This document shows positions 7,715 to 16,239 of a stretch of DNA of 39,511 bases, piece after piece. The DNA comes from Butyrivibrio sp. (GTDB lineage Bacteria; Bacillota; Clostridia; Lachnospirales; Lachnospiraceae), in assembly GCF_015056685.1 (NCBI RefSeq), contig NZ_SVFW01000039.1, positions 1-39,511 of the forward strand, read 5' to 3'. The notes beneath the pieces were generated by a model, which worked only from the letters and a program-made list of their open reading frames with translations, was not told the DNA's origin and did not search any database. Positions within the stretch are counted from its first letter, which is position 1. Each line of letters starts with the position of its first letter. The translations under genes and the position numbers were made by a program.

Positions 7715-9151
7715 ATGTCGGATAATAAACTTATGTTAAAAGAGGAGATAAGTTACAGAGAAAAACTTGAAAAGATAGGAAGGCAGGTTCTTGAAGCCTC
7801 AAGGACTGAGCTTTATGTAGCCATGAGATTTATGGGGGAAGCTCTTTCATCACTGTCCTATGAGATGGACCTTTCTACGACTACGGTAGGTACTGATGCC
7901 GTGACCATCAGGTATAACCCGACATACGTGTCATCTCTGTTTGTGGAGGAACCCGGGAAGTTAAACAGAACCTATCTTCACATGATACTTCACTGCATTT
8001 TCAGGCACATGTACACCTCGGCTAAATATGAGGATGTGGACCTTTTTGACCTGTGCGCTGATATAGTGGTGGAGATGATCCTTGATGGGATGGACTATCA
8101 GTGCATTTACAGGGTTACATCGGACTATCGCGAAAGGTGGTATGAGCGACTTGAAAAAGAGCTGAAGGTTTTGACAGTAGAAAAGCTGTACAAGTTCTTT
8201 TCTGATCCTGATAATAATATAGATATTTTGGAAATAGAAAAGCTCTCAAGAGAGTTTAAGATGGATGACCACAGCTTTTGGCAAAGGCTTCCCAAAGACG
8301 ACCAAAAGCGTGATGACAATGAGAAAGAAAAGCCTCCGATAGATGAGGATTTTGATGGCCCTTCCGGTAAAAATGAAGATCAGAAAACGACGGAAAAGTA
8401 CATAAATCCCAAAAGGCTTAAGGCTATACAGGACAAAGAAAAAGACTGGGAAAAGTCAGCAAAGCGTATGGAAACCGAGATAGAGACTATCGGCAAAAGA
8501 CATAGCGACAAGCTCGGAAAACTGGAATGGATATTAAAGTATGAGAACACTTCACGAACTGATTACAGGGAGTTTTTGAACCGATTTAAGGTTATTCGTG
8601 AAGAGGGCGGCATAGACATGGACAGTTTTGACTATGGCATGTACAGCTTTGGAATAGAGCACTATGGGAATATGCCTCTGATCGAGGAGAATGAGTTTAA
8701 GGAAGTCCGCAAGGTAAAAGAGCTGGTGATAGCCATCGACACTTCGGCATCCTGTAAGGATGAGCTTGTTCAGCGCTTTCTTAATGAGACAGCGAGACTT
8801 CTTTTTACAGAAGGATCTTTTTTCCAAAAGATTAAAATACATGTTATCCAGTGCGATGATCAGGTTCAGAGGGATGAGCTTATTGACAGCGTAGATGCAA
8901 TGAAGAAATATGCCACCGGTATACATGTTGAAGGTGGCTATGGAACGGATTTCAGGCCTGTCTTTGACTATGTGGATAAGTTGCAGTCGGCCGGAGAGTT
9001 TGAGAATCTCAAGGGTCTTATCTATTTTACTGATGGTTACGGCATCTATCCGGAAAAAGAAACTGCTTATGATACCGCATTTGTTTTTCCACAGGATGGC
9101 GACTATGAGGACGAAAAAGTGCCTGTTTGGGCAATGAAATTGTATGTATGA
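7715..9151 (+). CDS. DUF2201/VWA-like metallopeptidase-related protein
   Basis: A 478-residue cytoplasmic protein of the VWA-like, MoxR-linked family (DUF2201). The N-terminal part has H89-x3-H93 and H98 within LHMILHCIFRH, resembling a zinc-peptidase helix. The middle (about 190-250) is a charged, probably flexible linker. The C-terminal VWA-like domain carries the metal-ion-dependent adhesion motif DTSAS starting at Asp342. Proteins of this kind act with MoxR AAA ATPases, as ViaA does with RavA, in assembling or remodelling protein complexes. The gene lies directly before such an ATPase, which supports this role. Confidence 0.85.
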   Translation: MSDNKLMLKEEISYREKLEKIGRQVLEASRTELYVAMRFMGEALSSLSYEMDLSTTTVGTDAVTIRYNPTYVSSLFVEEPGKLNRTYLHMILHCIFRHMYTSAKYEDVDLFDLCADIVVEMILDGMDYQCIYRVTSDYRERWYERLEKELKVLTVEKLYKFFSDPDNNIDILEIEKLSREFKMDDHSFWQRLPKDDQKRDDNEKEKPPIDEDFDGPSGKNEDQKTTEKYINPKRLKAIQDKEKDWEKSAKRMETEIETIGKRHSDKLGKLEWILKYENTSRTDYREFLNRFKVIREEGGIDMDSFDYGMYSFGIEHYGNMPLIEENEFKEVRKVKELVIAIDTSASCKDELVQRFLNETARLLFTEGSFFQKIKIHVIQCDDQVQRDELIDSVDAMKKYATGIHVEGGYGTDFRPVFDYVDKLQSAGEFENLKGLIYFTDGYGIYPEKETAYDTAFVFPQDGDYEDEKVPVWAMKLYV

Positions 9152-9172
9152 TGATTAAAGAGGAAGCAGATC

Positions 9173-10738
9173 ATGAATATAGATGAAGCGAAAGTTGAAG
9201 TCAAAAATGCAGTGAGAGCCTATCTTGAAAAAGATGAGGTGGGACAGTATGAGATTCCTGTTGAGAGGCAAAGACCAATCCTTCTCATGGGGCCTCCCGG
9301 AATAGGTAAAACTGCAGTTATGGAGCAGATAGCCCATGAGCTGGGAATCGGCCTTGTGTCCTACACAATAACTCACCACACAAGACAGAGCGCAATTGGT
9401 CTTCCCAAGATCACGGAAAAGAGCTTTGGTGGAAAAGAGTATTCAGTGACTGAGTACACCATGAGTGAGATCATTGGAGCTGTATATGAACAGATTGAAA
9501 AGTCAGGGGTAAAAGAGGGAATTCTTTTTCTCGATGAGATAAACTGCGTGTCTGAAACGCTTGCGCCTACTATGCTTCAGTTTTTGCAGTACAAGACCTT
9601 CGGATCACACAAGCTTCCTGAAGGCTACATAATTGTTACCGCAGGCAATCCGCCTCAGTACAATAAGTCAGTCAGGGACTTTGATATCGTAACTTTGGAC
9701 AGAGTGCGTCAGATCAATATAGAAGAGGATTTTGAGGCCTGGAAGGATTACGCCTACAAGGCTGGAGTTCATGGCTCTATTTTGGCTTATCTTGAGATCA
9801 AAAAAGATAATTTCTACAACATAAGTACAGACGTAAATGGCAGAAGCTTTGTGACAGCCAGAGGCTGGGAAGATCTGTCAAGGATCATAAAGGTATATGA
9901 AAAGCTTGGCATTGATGTTGATGAGAATCTTACAGCCCAGTATCTGCAGAACAAGGAAATAGCAAGGGATTTTGCAACATACTACGAGCTGTACAGAAGA
10001 TACAATGAGCTTTACAAGATTCCTGATATTTTGGAGGGAAGATTCCCTGAGGATAAGGAGACTTTACGAAAAGGATCTTTCGATGAGAAGCTCAGTATCA
10101 TAGGTCTTTTGTCTGATAAGCTCATGGAAGAATTCAGAGATTATGCCCAGGACGAGGCTGTCCAAAAGGAGCTGTTTGAAATCATCAAGGCAGCAGGAAC
10201 TATTGGTGTAAAAAATTCGGAAAGTGGCATGTCCGATGCTGATAATAGGCAGACTTCTGACAACAGTAACTGTAGCGTGGCAGAGTTTTTGTCTGACAGA
10301 GCGTCTTCTATGGAAAAAGAGATTGAGAATCAGCGTTTACTTGGCATGATAAGCAGGGAAGAGGAAAGGACAGGGCGCCTCGTAGCGTCTTTGTTACATG
10401 AGCTTACTGAAAAGCTGAGCTGCTCTGAAGGGGACAGGTTCGAAAATGCCAAAAGCTGGTTTAGAGAAAGGGAAGATGCAAGGCAGCAGAAAATTGTAAA
10501 TACCGGAATTCATCTGACAAACAGCTTTGAGTTTTTGGAGCAGACCTTTGGAGATAAGGAATCTTTGTCAGGAAGCCAGGAAATGGTTATTTTCCTTACG
10601 GAGCTATCAAGTGCTTACCACAGTCTTAAATTTGTCCGCGAGACCGGAAATGATGCTTATTATAAATACAATAAACTCCTGCTTCTAAACGACAGAAAGC
10701 AGGAGCTTAAGGATATTGTAAAAGAACTTGTTTTGTGA
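9173..10738 (+). CDS. MoxR-family AAA+ ATPase
   Basis: A 521-residue ATPase. Walker A is GPPGIGKT (residues 40-47), Walker B is ILFLDE with Asp121-Glu122, and sensor 1 is in VTAGNPPQYN. The AAA core covers about 25-290. A long helical C-terminal extension (about 300-521, many Glu/Lys/Leu) is not part of the MoxR core and may contact the VWA partner. The start follows AGAGGAAG. In MoxR/VWA systems the ATPase supplies the force and the VWA protein grips the client; here the likely client is the ferredoxin-type protein two genes upstream. The gene ends five bases from the convergent AraC gene and no terminator is visible between them. Confidence 0.88.
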   Translation: MNIDEAKVEVKNAVRAYLEKDEVGQYEIPVERQRPILLMGPPGIGKTAVMEQIAHELGIGLVSYTITHHTRQSAIGLPKITEKSFGGKEYSVTEYTMSEIIGAVYEQIEKSGVKEGILFLDEINCVSETLAPTMLQFLQYKTFGSHKLPEGYIIVTAGNPPQYNKSVRDFDIVTLDRVRQINIEEDFEAWKDYAYKAGVHGSILAYLEIKKDNFYNISTDVNGRSFVTARGWEDLSRIIKVYEKLGIDVDENLTAQYLQNKEIARDFATYYELYRRYNELYKIPDILEGRFPEDKETLRKGSFDEKLSIIGLLSDKLMEEFRDYAQDEAVQKELFEIIKAAGTIGVKNSESGMSDADNRQTSDNSNCSVAEFLSDRASSMEKEIENQRLLGMISREEERTGRLVASLLHELTEKLSCSEGDRFENAKSWFREREDARQQKIVNTGIHLTNSFEFLEQTFGDKESLSGSQEMVIFLTELSSAYHSLKFVRETGNDAYYKYNKLLLLNDRKQELKDIVKELVL

Positions 10739-10743
10739 TCTGG

Positions 10744-11577
10744 TTATTTTGCGTTGTTTTTCCTAAAAGTACTTGGTGATATGCCAACGATTTTTTTGAA
10801 GGTTTTAAAGAAGTGAGCATAGCTTGAATACCCTAGTTTTTCCTGTACCTCTTTAACGGAAAAGCCTTGTTTTAAAAGGTTTTGAGCTGCGCTCATTTTT
10901 GATAGGCTTATATATTTTCCGAGGGAAGCATGAGCATACCTCTTGAACAACCTGGAAATATAGTCAGGATTCAGGTAGAAATGGTCAGCGATAGATGAAA
11001 CGGATATTTCATCGCATATATGGTCGTTTATGTAGCTGATCATTTCGCTGACCTTTTCCTGAGTTTTATTTGTGTTGTACACATCTTTATTCTTGGAGAC
11101 AGTTTCGGATACTGCCTCGTCGATCTTGGCCATCAGAAGAAAGAATTCTGAAAATGACCTTGAGTTAAATTCATTCCCCAAAACTATCATTTTTCTTATT
11201 TGTTTTATTATTTCTTTTAACTGATCATCAGATAGAGAGATCAAAACAGGAGCTGAGCTCTGGCCTAAGTAGTGCAGAGAATCATCTGTCCCTGAAAATA
11301 CATCATCCAGCCATTTCATCTGAATGTTGATGACATATCGTTCATAGAACACATCACTGTTGTGGTAAAGCTGATGAAGGCAGAATGGCGGAATGATTAT
11401 CAGAGTTCCGGCAGGCACTCTTAGGACTTTATCCTCCAAAATCACATCCTCTAAATCTGTTAATGTGAGATAAAGTTCTGCTGCGTCATGTGAGTGGATT
11501 GCAACCGGGTTTTGAGGCTTGTTTTTTCTGTATGCAATTGTATAGGGCTGCCCCTGCGTGAAAATCGGATGTTTCAT
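10744..11577 (-). CDS. AraC-family transcription regulator with cupin sensor
   Basis: A 277-residue regulator. The N-terminal half is a cupin-like ligand domain (HSHDAAELYLTL near residue 28, IIPPFCLHQLYH near 75). The C-terminal 100 residues form the two-helix-turn-helix AraC domain: VSSIADHFYLNPDYISRLFKRY is the first helix pair and KEVQEKLGYSSYAHFFKTFKK the second. It is transcribed away from a Gfo/Idh/MocA oxidoreductase and a sugar isomerase/epimerase, so it probably senses a sugar or sugar acid and controls that pair from the shared 215-base intergenic region. Confidence 0.9.
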   Translation of the reverse strand: MKHPIFTQGQPYTIAYRKNKPQNPVAIHSHDAAELYLTLTDLEDVILEDKVLRVPAGTLIIIPPFCLHQLYHNSDVFYERYVINIQMKWLDDVFSGTDDSLHYLGQSSAPVLISLSDDQLKEIIKQIRKMIVLGNEFNSRSFSEFFLLMAKIDEAVSETVSKNKDVYNTNKTQEKVSEMISYINDHICDEISVSSIADHFYLNPDYISRLFKRYAHASLGKYISLSKMSAAQNLLKQGFSVKEVQEKLGYSSYAHFFKTFKKIVGISPSTFRKNNAK

Positions 11578-11761
11578 ATGCTCTCAATATAAATTCACTT
11601 TTTTTAATAAATCGATTGGCTAGTTAAAAGTCGGAAATATACATATAAATAGTTTTTTATGTATATATCATATCATGGATCAGAGGACTAAAATAGTGGA
11701 AAATAAAGTATTCCTGAATGCTTGTTTTGATTGATTTTATGGGGAATATACATGGAAAGGA

Positions 11762-11781
11762 GTCGGTAAATAATTACTGAC
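11762..11781. promoter_or_regulatory. Small inverted repeat upstream of the oxidoreductase gene
   Basis: GTCGGTAA and TTACTGAC face each other around a four-base centre, with one G-T mismatch pair. It lies 11 bases upstream of the oxidoreductase start, over or next to the ribosome site. It could be an operator or a small mRNA hairpin; nothing else supports a specific regulator. Confidence 0.35.
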
Positions 11782-11792
11782 AAGGTGGTTAC

Positions 11793-12947
11793 ATGGAGAA
11801 GGTAAGACTTGGGATTATCGGTATTGGAGGAATGGGGACCAACCATGCGCGCAGCATTTTGGAAGGCAAAGTGCCCAATATGGTTTTGACTGCGGTGTCT
11901 GATACCAGGCCTGAAAGGCTTTCATTTGCAGAAAAAGAGCTGTCAAAGGATCTGGCTCTTTTTTCTGATGGAAAGGAACTGATCGACTCAGGAGATGTTG
12001 ATGCGGTACTTGTAGCAACGCCGCATTATATGCATCCTGATTATGTGATCTATGCACTTTCTCACGGAGTTCATGCTATCACAGAAAAACCAGCGGGTGT
12101 TTATACAAGGCAGGTAAAAGAGATGAATGAGGCAGCAGAAAAGAGCGATAAAGTTTTTGCCATAATGCTCAATCAGCGCACAAACTGTGTATACAGAAAG
12201 CTCCATGAGATGATAGAAAGTGGAGAACTTGGTGCGCTAAAACGTATGAACTGGATAATTACTGACTGGTACAGGACCCAGAGTTATTACGATGCAGCCG
12301 GTTGGAAGGCAACCTGGGCAGGCGAAGGCGGCGGAGTGCTTATCAATCAGTGCCCTCACCAGCTTGATTTGTTGCAGTGGCTCTGCGGCATGCCTGTAAA
12401 AGTGAGAGCTTTTTGTCACAATGCAAAATGGCATGACATTGAAGTTGAAGATGATGTTACAGCCTATATGGAGTTTGAAAATGGCGCTACAGGAGTATTT
12501 GTCACTACAACAGGTGATGCTCCCGGAACAAACAGGCTTGAACTTACTTTTGAAATGGGCAAGATAGTTTGCGAAGATGACAAGCTTATTTTTGACAAGC
12601 TTTCAGAGAGCGTTTTTGAGCATTGCAAACATGAAAAAGAGGGATTTAAAAAGCCGGATTGCACCAGAGTGGAGATTGAGACAGATGGACTCAATGAACA
12701 GCATGTTGGAGTATTAAAGGCATTTGCGGATAAAACCCTTGGAAAAGGAGAGCTTGTTGCAGAAGGAGTAGAGGGAATCAACGGGCTTACTCTTTCAAAT
12801 GCAATGTACCTTTCATCCTGGCTCGATGAGACTATAGAACTTCCTTTTGATGAAGACCTTTTTTTTCGAGAATTGGACAAAAGGAGAGCAACATCGAAGC
12901 TGAAGGAAGATAAGGGAATTGTTTTTGACACTACGGGAACATACTAA
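11793..12947 (+). CDS. Gfo/Idh/MocA-family NAD(P)-dependent oxidoreductase
   Basis: A 384-residue cytoplasmic dehydrogenase. The N-terminal Rossmann fold starts GIIGIGGMG (residues 7-15), the usual dinucleotide-binding loop, and the conserved EKPAG motif with the catalytic-region lysine follows near residue 97. The C-terminal half is the substrate-binding sheet domain, with GGGVLINQCPHQLDLLQW as the typical active-site helix. The family oxidises sugars, inositols or sugar derivatives. AAGGTGG before the ATG sets the start. It is followed 60 bases later by a sugar isomerase/epimerase gene, most likely in one operon controlled by the divergent AraC regulator. Confidence 0.9.
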   Translation: MEKVRLGIIGIGGMGTNHARSILEGKVPNMVLTAVSDTRPERLSFAEKELSKDLALFSDGKELIDSGDVDAVLVATPHYMHPDYVIYALSHGVHAITEKPAGVYTRQVKEMNEAAEKSDKVFAIMLNQRTNCVYRKLHEMIESGELGALKRMNWIITDWYRTQSYYDAAGWKATWAGEGGGVLINQCPHQLDLLQWLCGMPVKVRAFCHNAKWHDIEVEDDVTAYMEFENGATGVFVTTTGDAPGTNRLELTFEMGKIVCEDDKLIFDKLSESVFEHCKHEKEGFKKPDCTRVEIETDGLNEQHVGVLKAFADKTLGKGELVAEGVEGINGLTLSNAMYLSSWLDETIELPFDEDLFFRELDKRRATSKLKEDKGIVFDTTGTY

Positions 12948-13007
12948 AAGCGTATTGAAGATAGACATATGTTGGGTATAAGAAATTAAAAAATAGGGAG
13001 ACAGATC

Positions 13008-13868
13008 ATGGATAAAAAATTCATTCTTACAGGATTTGCAGATGAAATCGCACCTGAACTTGATAAACAGATAGAAGGAATAAAGGGACTTGGCATGAAG
13101 CATATTGAAATGCGCGGTGTTGACGGTAACAACCTTATTTTTCACAGCAACGAGAAGGTAAAAGAAATTAAGGAAAAACTGGATGCAAATGGAATATCGC
13201 TTTCAGCTCTTGGATCACCTCTTGGAAAGATTCAGATAACAGATCCCTTTGAAAAGCATTTTGAAGAGTTCAAAAGGGCTGTCGAGATAGCACATCTGAT
13301 GGAAACACCAAGGATCAGAATGTTCAGTTTTTATGTTCCTGAAGATAAACATGAAATGTATAAGGGAGAGGTTTTTGATCGCCTTGGGAAATTTGTAGAC
13401 TATGCAAAGTCAGAAGAAGTCCTTCTTCTTCATGAAAATGAAAAAGGAATCTATGGCGACAAGGCAGCAGAATGCCGTGAGCTTATGGATGAGTTCTATG
13501 GAGATAATTTCAAGTCTATATTTGATTTTGCGAATTTTGTTCAGGTAGGCCAGGATACGCTGGAAGCTTATGAGCTTTTGAAAGATTTCATTGTTTATGT
13601 TCACGTCAAGGACGCGCTTTCAAAAGACGGCAGTGTTGTTCCTGCAGGCCTTGGGGATGGAAATGTAAAGCTGATATTGACAAAACTTTTCAAAAATGGA
13701 TTTGATGGATTCTTATCTCTTGAACCACATCTTTTTGATTTCGTTGGATTTGCTGATCTTGAGCAGAACAATGTTTCAATTGCCTCCGGCGAAGGCAGGA
13801 AGCTGTCAGGAATCGAAGCCTTTACCCTTGCTCATGATGCACTTATTAAGGTTTTGGAAGAGATATAA
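13008..13868 (+). CDS. Sugar phosphate isomerase/epimerase (AP endonuclease 2-like TIM barrel)
   Basis: A 286-residue TIM-barrel protein. The start has AGGGAGA at good spacing. The N-terminus (GFADEIAPELDKQIEGIK) and the segments HIEMRGVDGNN, LLHENEKGIYGD, IFDFANF and YVHVKDAL hold the Glu, His and Asp residues that bind the divalent metal in xylose-isomerase-like enzymes. With the upstream dehydrogenase it forms the standard pair for converting a keto- or inositol-type sugar. The true substrate cannot be read from sequence. Confidence 0.88.
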   Translation: MDKKFILTGFADEIAPELDKQIEGIKGLGMKHIEMRGVDGNNLIFHSNEKVKEIKEKLDANGISLSALGSPLGKIQITDPFEKHFEEFKRAVEIAHLMETPRIRMFSFYVPEDKHEMYKGEVFDRLGKFVDYAKSEEVLLLHENEKGIYGDKAAECRELMDEFYGDNFKSIFDFANFVQVGQDTLEAYELLKDFIVYVHVKDALSKDGSVVPAGLGDGNVKLILTKLFKNGFDGFLSLEPHLFDFVGFADLEQNNVSIASGEGRKLSGIEAFTLAHDALIKVLEEI

Positions 13869-13898
13869 ACAAAAAATAAAAAAATTTTAAAAAAGTGT

Positions 13899-13952
13899 TT
13901 GACAAACGTGTTAGACAATGCTAACATACATATTGTTAGCAAGAGCTAACAA
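13899..13952 (+). promoter_or_regulatory. Promoter overlapped by two similar palindromic operators
   Basis: TTGACA (13899-13904) and TAACAT (13922-13927) stand 17 bases apart. The palindrome TGTTAGACAATGCTAACA (13909-13926) covers the spacer and -10, and TTGTTAGCAAGAGCTAACAA (13933-13952) covers the expected transcription start. Their centres are 25 bases apart. The TTAGC-N4-GCTAA core resembles DtxR/IdeR/MntR metal-regulator boxes, but a TetR-type operator would look similar; the regulator is not in the window. Confidence 0.75.
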
Positions 13953-14027
13953 TCAAATGACATACATAGTCATAAGAAATCTCCTACCTATTTCAGCCAC
14001 GTCTTGCCAACGTGGCTGATTCTTTTT
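13934..14027 (+). ncRNA. Candidate regulated small RNA of about 94 nt
   Basis: The predicted transcript begins at the second operator, whose GTTAGC/GCTAAC arms would form a 5' hairpin. An unpaired pyrimidine stretch with CTCCTACCT (13981-13989) follows, and it ends in the stem TCAGCCACGT/ACGTGGCTGA with a T tail. No credible open reading frame lies between promoter and terminator. The CTCCT element is complementary to ribosome-binding sites, as in the C-rich loops of Gram-positive small RNAs such as FsrA of Bacillus subtilis. The alternative is a leftover leader of a deleted metal-regulated operon. Confidence 0.5.
13993..14027 (+). terminator. Strong intrinsic terminator
   Basis: Ten base pairs TCAGCCACGT (13993-14002) / ACGTGGCTGA (14010-14019) are followed by TTCTTTTT. 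It would end both read-through from the sugar operon and the short transcript starting near 13934. Confidence 0.85.
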
Positions 14028-14230
14028 GCATAAATGTTTCTTTGCAAGGAATCACATTAATTTTAATCAATAAAAGTGATTAAATTCACCATGATGTAAT
14101 TGGACAAAATTGTGGTAACATAATATTTATCAATAAAACAGAGCAATATTAATCTCTTTTGCGAAAAAATATCAAAAAAGATGAACATAATTAATATCGC
14201 TACAATAAAAAACATCAAGGGGAGAAAGCA
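14028..14230 (+). other. Leader region of the leuA-araC fusion gene
   Basis: About 200 A/T-rich bases. An inverted repeat AATCAC...GTGATT and a smaller GTGATTAAATTCAC palindrome lie around 14050-14090 and could be regulator sites. I see no T-box, no leucine leader peptide and no clear -35/-10 pair that stands out; TAACATAAT near 14117 is a possible -10 region. The ribosome site is AGGGGAGA just upstream of 14231. Confidence 0.4.
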
Positions 14231-16222
14231 ATGAAAAACGTTAACAAGTATCAGCGTCAGTACTTTATGCCACCAAAAGCAACCTATGACTGGGTAAAAA
14301 AAGATTACCTTGATCATCCGCCAATCTGGTGCAGTGTTGATCTAAGAGATGGTAATCAGGCACTTATTGAGCCTATGAGTCTCGATGAGAAACTAGAGTT
14401 CTTTACCATGCTTGTTAACCTCGGCTTTAAGGAGATTGAAATTGGATTCCCTGCAGCTTCTGAGACTGAATTCGAGTTCGCCAGGACTCTTATTGAGAAG
14501 AACATGATTCCTGATGACGTTACAGTTCAGGTTCTTACACAGGCAAGAGAGCACATCATTAAAAGAACTTTTGAAGCTGTAAAGGGCGCTCCAAGAGCCA
14601 TCATTCACCTTTACAATTCAACATCTGTGGCACAGCGTGAGCAGGTGTTTAAAAAGAGCAAAGAAGAAGTAATGAAAATTGCTGTCGATGGCGCAAAGCT
14701 TCTTGATAAACTTGCAAAAGAGACATCAGGCAATTTCTCTTTTGAATATTCACCTGAAAGTTTCCCGGGAACAGAAGTTGACTATGCAGTTGATGTCTGC
14801 AACGCTGTTTTGGATGTATGGAAGCCAACTGCAAAGAATAAAGTGGTTATCAATATTCCTACAACTGTAGAAATCGCAATGCCGCACGTTTTTGCAACTC
14901 AGGTTGAGTATATCAGTAAGAATCTCAAGTACCGTGATGCAGTAGTTCTTTCTCTCCATCCACACAATGACAGAGGTACCGGCGTCAGTGATGCTGAGCT
15001 TGGATGCCTCGCCGGTGCAGACAGGATTGAGGGAACTCTTTTTGGAAATGGTGAGAGAACAGGAAATGTTGATATCGTAACTCTTGCAATCAACATGTAT
15101 TCACATGGTGTTGATCCAAAGCTTGACTTCAGCCATATCACAGAGGTCGGTGAGACCTATGAGCGCCTTACTAGAATGCGTATATATGAGAGACAGCCAT
15201 ACGCAGGACAGCTTGTATTTACTGCTTTTTCAGGATCTCATCAGGATGCTATTTCAAAAGGCTTTACATGGCATGAACAGAAAAAGGATGGCGGAATCTG
15301 GTCAGTTCCATACCTTCCTATTGATCCCAAAGACCTTGGAAGAGAGTATGACGGTGATGTTATCAGGATCAACAGCCAGTCCGGTAAAGGCGGCGTAAGC
15401 TACATTCTTAAGACTAACTATGGCATGATGGTTCCTAAGGAAATGCAGGCCGATGTCAGCTACACTATCAAGGATATTTCTGACAGAGAGCACGCAGAGC
15501 TTTCACCTGCAAGAATCTATCAGATTTTCGAGGACAAATATGTCCACAACGACAACGTATTCAAGATTCCTTCTGTTCACTTTAAGCAGATTGATGGTAT
15601 ACTTGCAGAGGTTACAATTGCTCATGCGGATAAAGAGCATATTGTTGAGGCCAATGGTAATGGCCGTCTGGACGCTGTAAGTAATGCAATAAAGCAGTAT
15701 TTTAACGTTAGCTACGAGCTTTCAACATATGAAGAGCATGCTCTTTCAAGAGGATCTTCTTCAAAGGCCTGCACATATGTTGGCATTACCTTCAATGGCA
15801 AGAAATTCTGGGGCGTAGGAATTGATGAGGATATTATCAAATCTTCTATCAACGCTCTTGTAATAGCGGTCAATCAGATTGATACGGTAAAAGACATCAA
15901 GAATAGCAAAGATGAAAGAATTAACTCCATCATTAATTATATTCAGGAGAATTATCTGACAGTAACACTTGATGATCTTTCAAAACAGTTTTATCTTTCA
16001 AAACCATATCTTTCAAAGTATATAAAGGAAAAATCCGGAATGACCTTTGGAGAGAATGTGAAGAGGATAAGACTCAATAAGGCCAGCACACTGCTTCGAA
16101 ACGGCAACATGAAAGTTGAGAAGGTTGCAGAGGCAGCAGGCTATCAGAATGTTGAGCATTTCAACAGACTCTTCAAAAAGAAATATGGAATGACTCCTGT
16201 TCAATACAGAAGTTCCAGATAA
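14231..16222 (+). CDS. leuA: 2-isopropylmalate synthase fused to an AraC DNA-binding domain
   Basis: A 663-residue protein. Residues 1 to about 555 are a complete two-domain 2-isopropylmalate synthase, the first enzyme of leucine synthesis (acetyl-CoA + 2-ketoisovalerate). It has DLRDGNQAL at 37-45, the metal-binding HPHNDRG at 243-249, GNGERTGN at 272-279 and the C-terminal leucine-sensing dimer domain (about 440-550). Residues 561-663 are a full AraC domain with both helix-turn-helix units (LDDLSKQFYLSKPYLSKYIK, and VEKVAEAAGYQNVEHFNRLF ending MTPVQYR). The join is in one continuous frame without stop or frameshift. No other leu genes are nearby. The fusion suggests an enzyme that reports leucine status directly to DNA; that role is inference. 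Confidence 0.93.
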   Translation: MKNVNKYQRQYFMPPKATYDWVKKDYLDHPPIWCSVDLRDGNQALIEPMSLDEKLEFFTMLVNLGFKEIEIGFPAASETEFEFARTLIEKNMIPDDVTVQVLTQAREHIIKRTFEAVKGAPRAIIHLYNSTSVAQREQVFKKSKEEVMKIAVDGAKLLDKLAKETSGNFSFEYSPESFPGTEVDYAVDVCNAVLDVWKPTAKNKVVINIPTTVEIAMPHVFATQVEYISKNLKYRDAVVLSLHPHNDRGTGVSDAELGCLAGADRIEGTLFGNGERTGNVDIVTLAINMYSHGVDPKLDFSHITEVGETYERLTRMRIYERQPYAGQLVFTAFSGSHQDAISKGFTWHEQKKDGGIWSVPYLPIDPKDLGREYDGDVIRINSQSGKGGVSYILKTNYGMMVPKEMQADVSYTIKDISDREHAELSPARIYQIFEDKYVHNDNVFKIPSVHFKQIDGILAEVTIAHADKEHIVEANGNGRLDAVSNAIKQYFNVSYELSTYEEHALSRGSSSKACTYVGITFNGKKFWGVGIDEDIIKSSINALVIAVNQIDTVKDIKNSKDERINSIINYIQENYLTVTLDDLSKQFYLSKPYLSKYIKEKSGMTFGENVKRIRLNKASTLLRNGNMKVEKVAEAAGYQNVEHFNRLFKKKYGMTPVQYRSSR

Positions 16223-16239
16223 TTGAAAGCAGGATTTAT

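Noticed and set aside
12464..12931. 155-codon open frame on the minus strand
   Set aside because: Antisense to the Gfo/Idh/MocA gene; serine-rich shadow translation without start signals.
14028..14230. T-box or leucine leader-peptide attenuator before leuA
   Set aside because: No T-box sequence (TGGNACCGCG-like), no specifier stem and no leucine-rich mini-ORF are visible; the terminator at 13993 belongs to an earlier transcript about 200 bases upstream.
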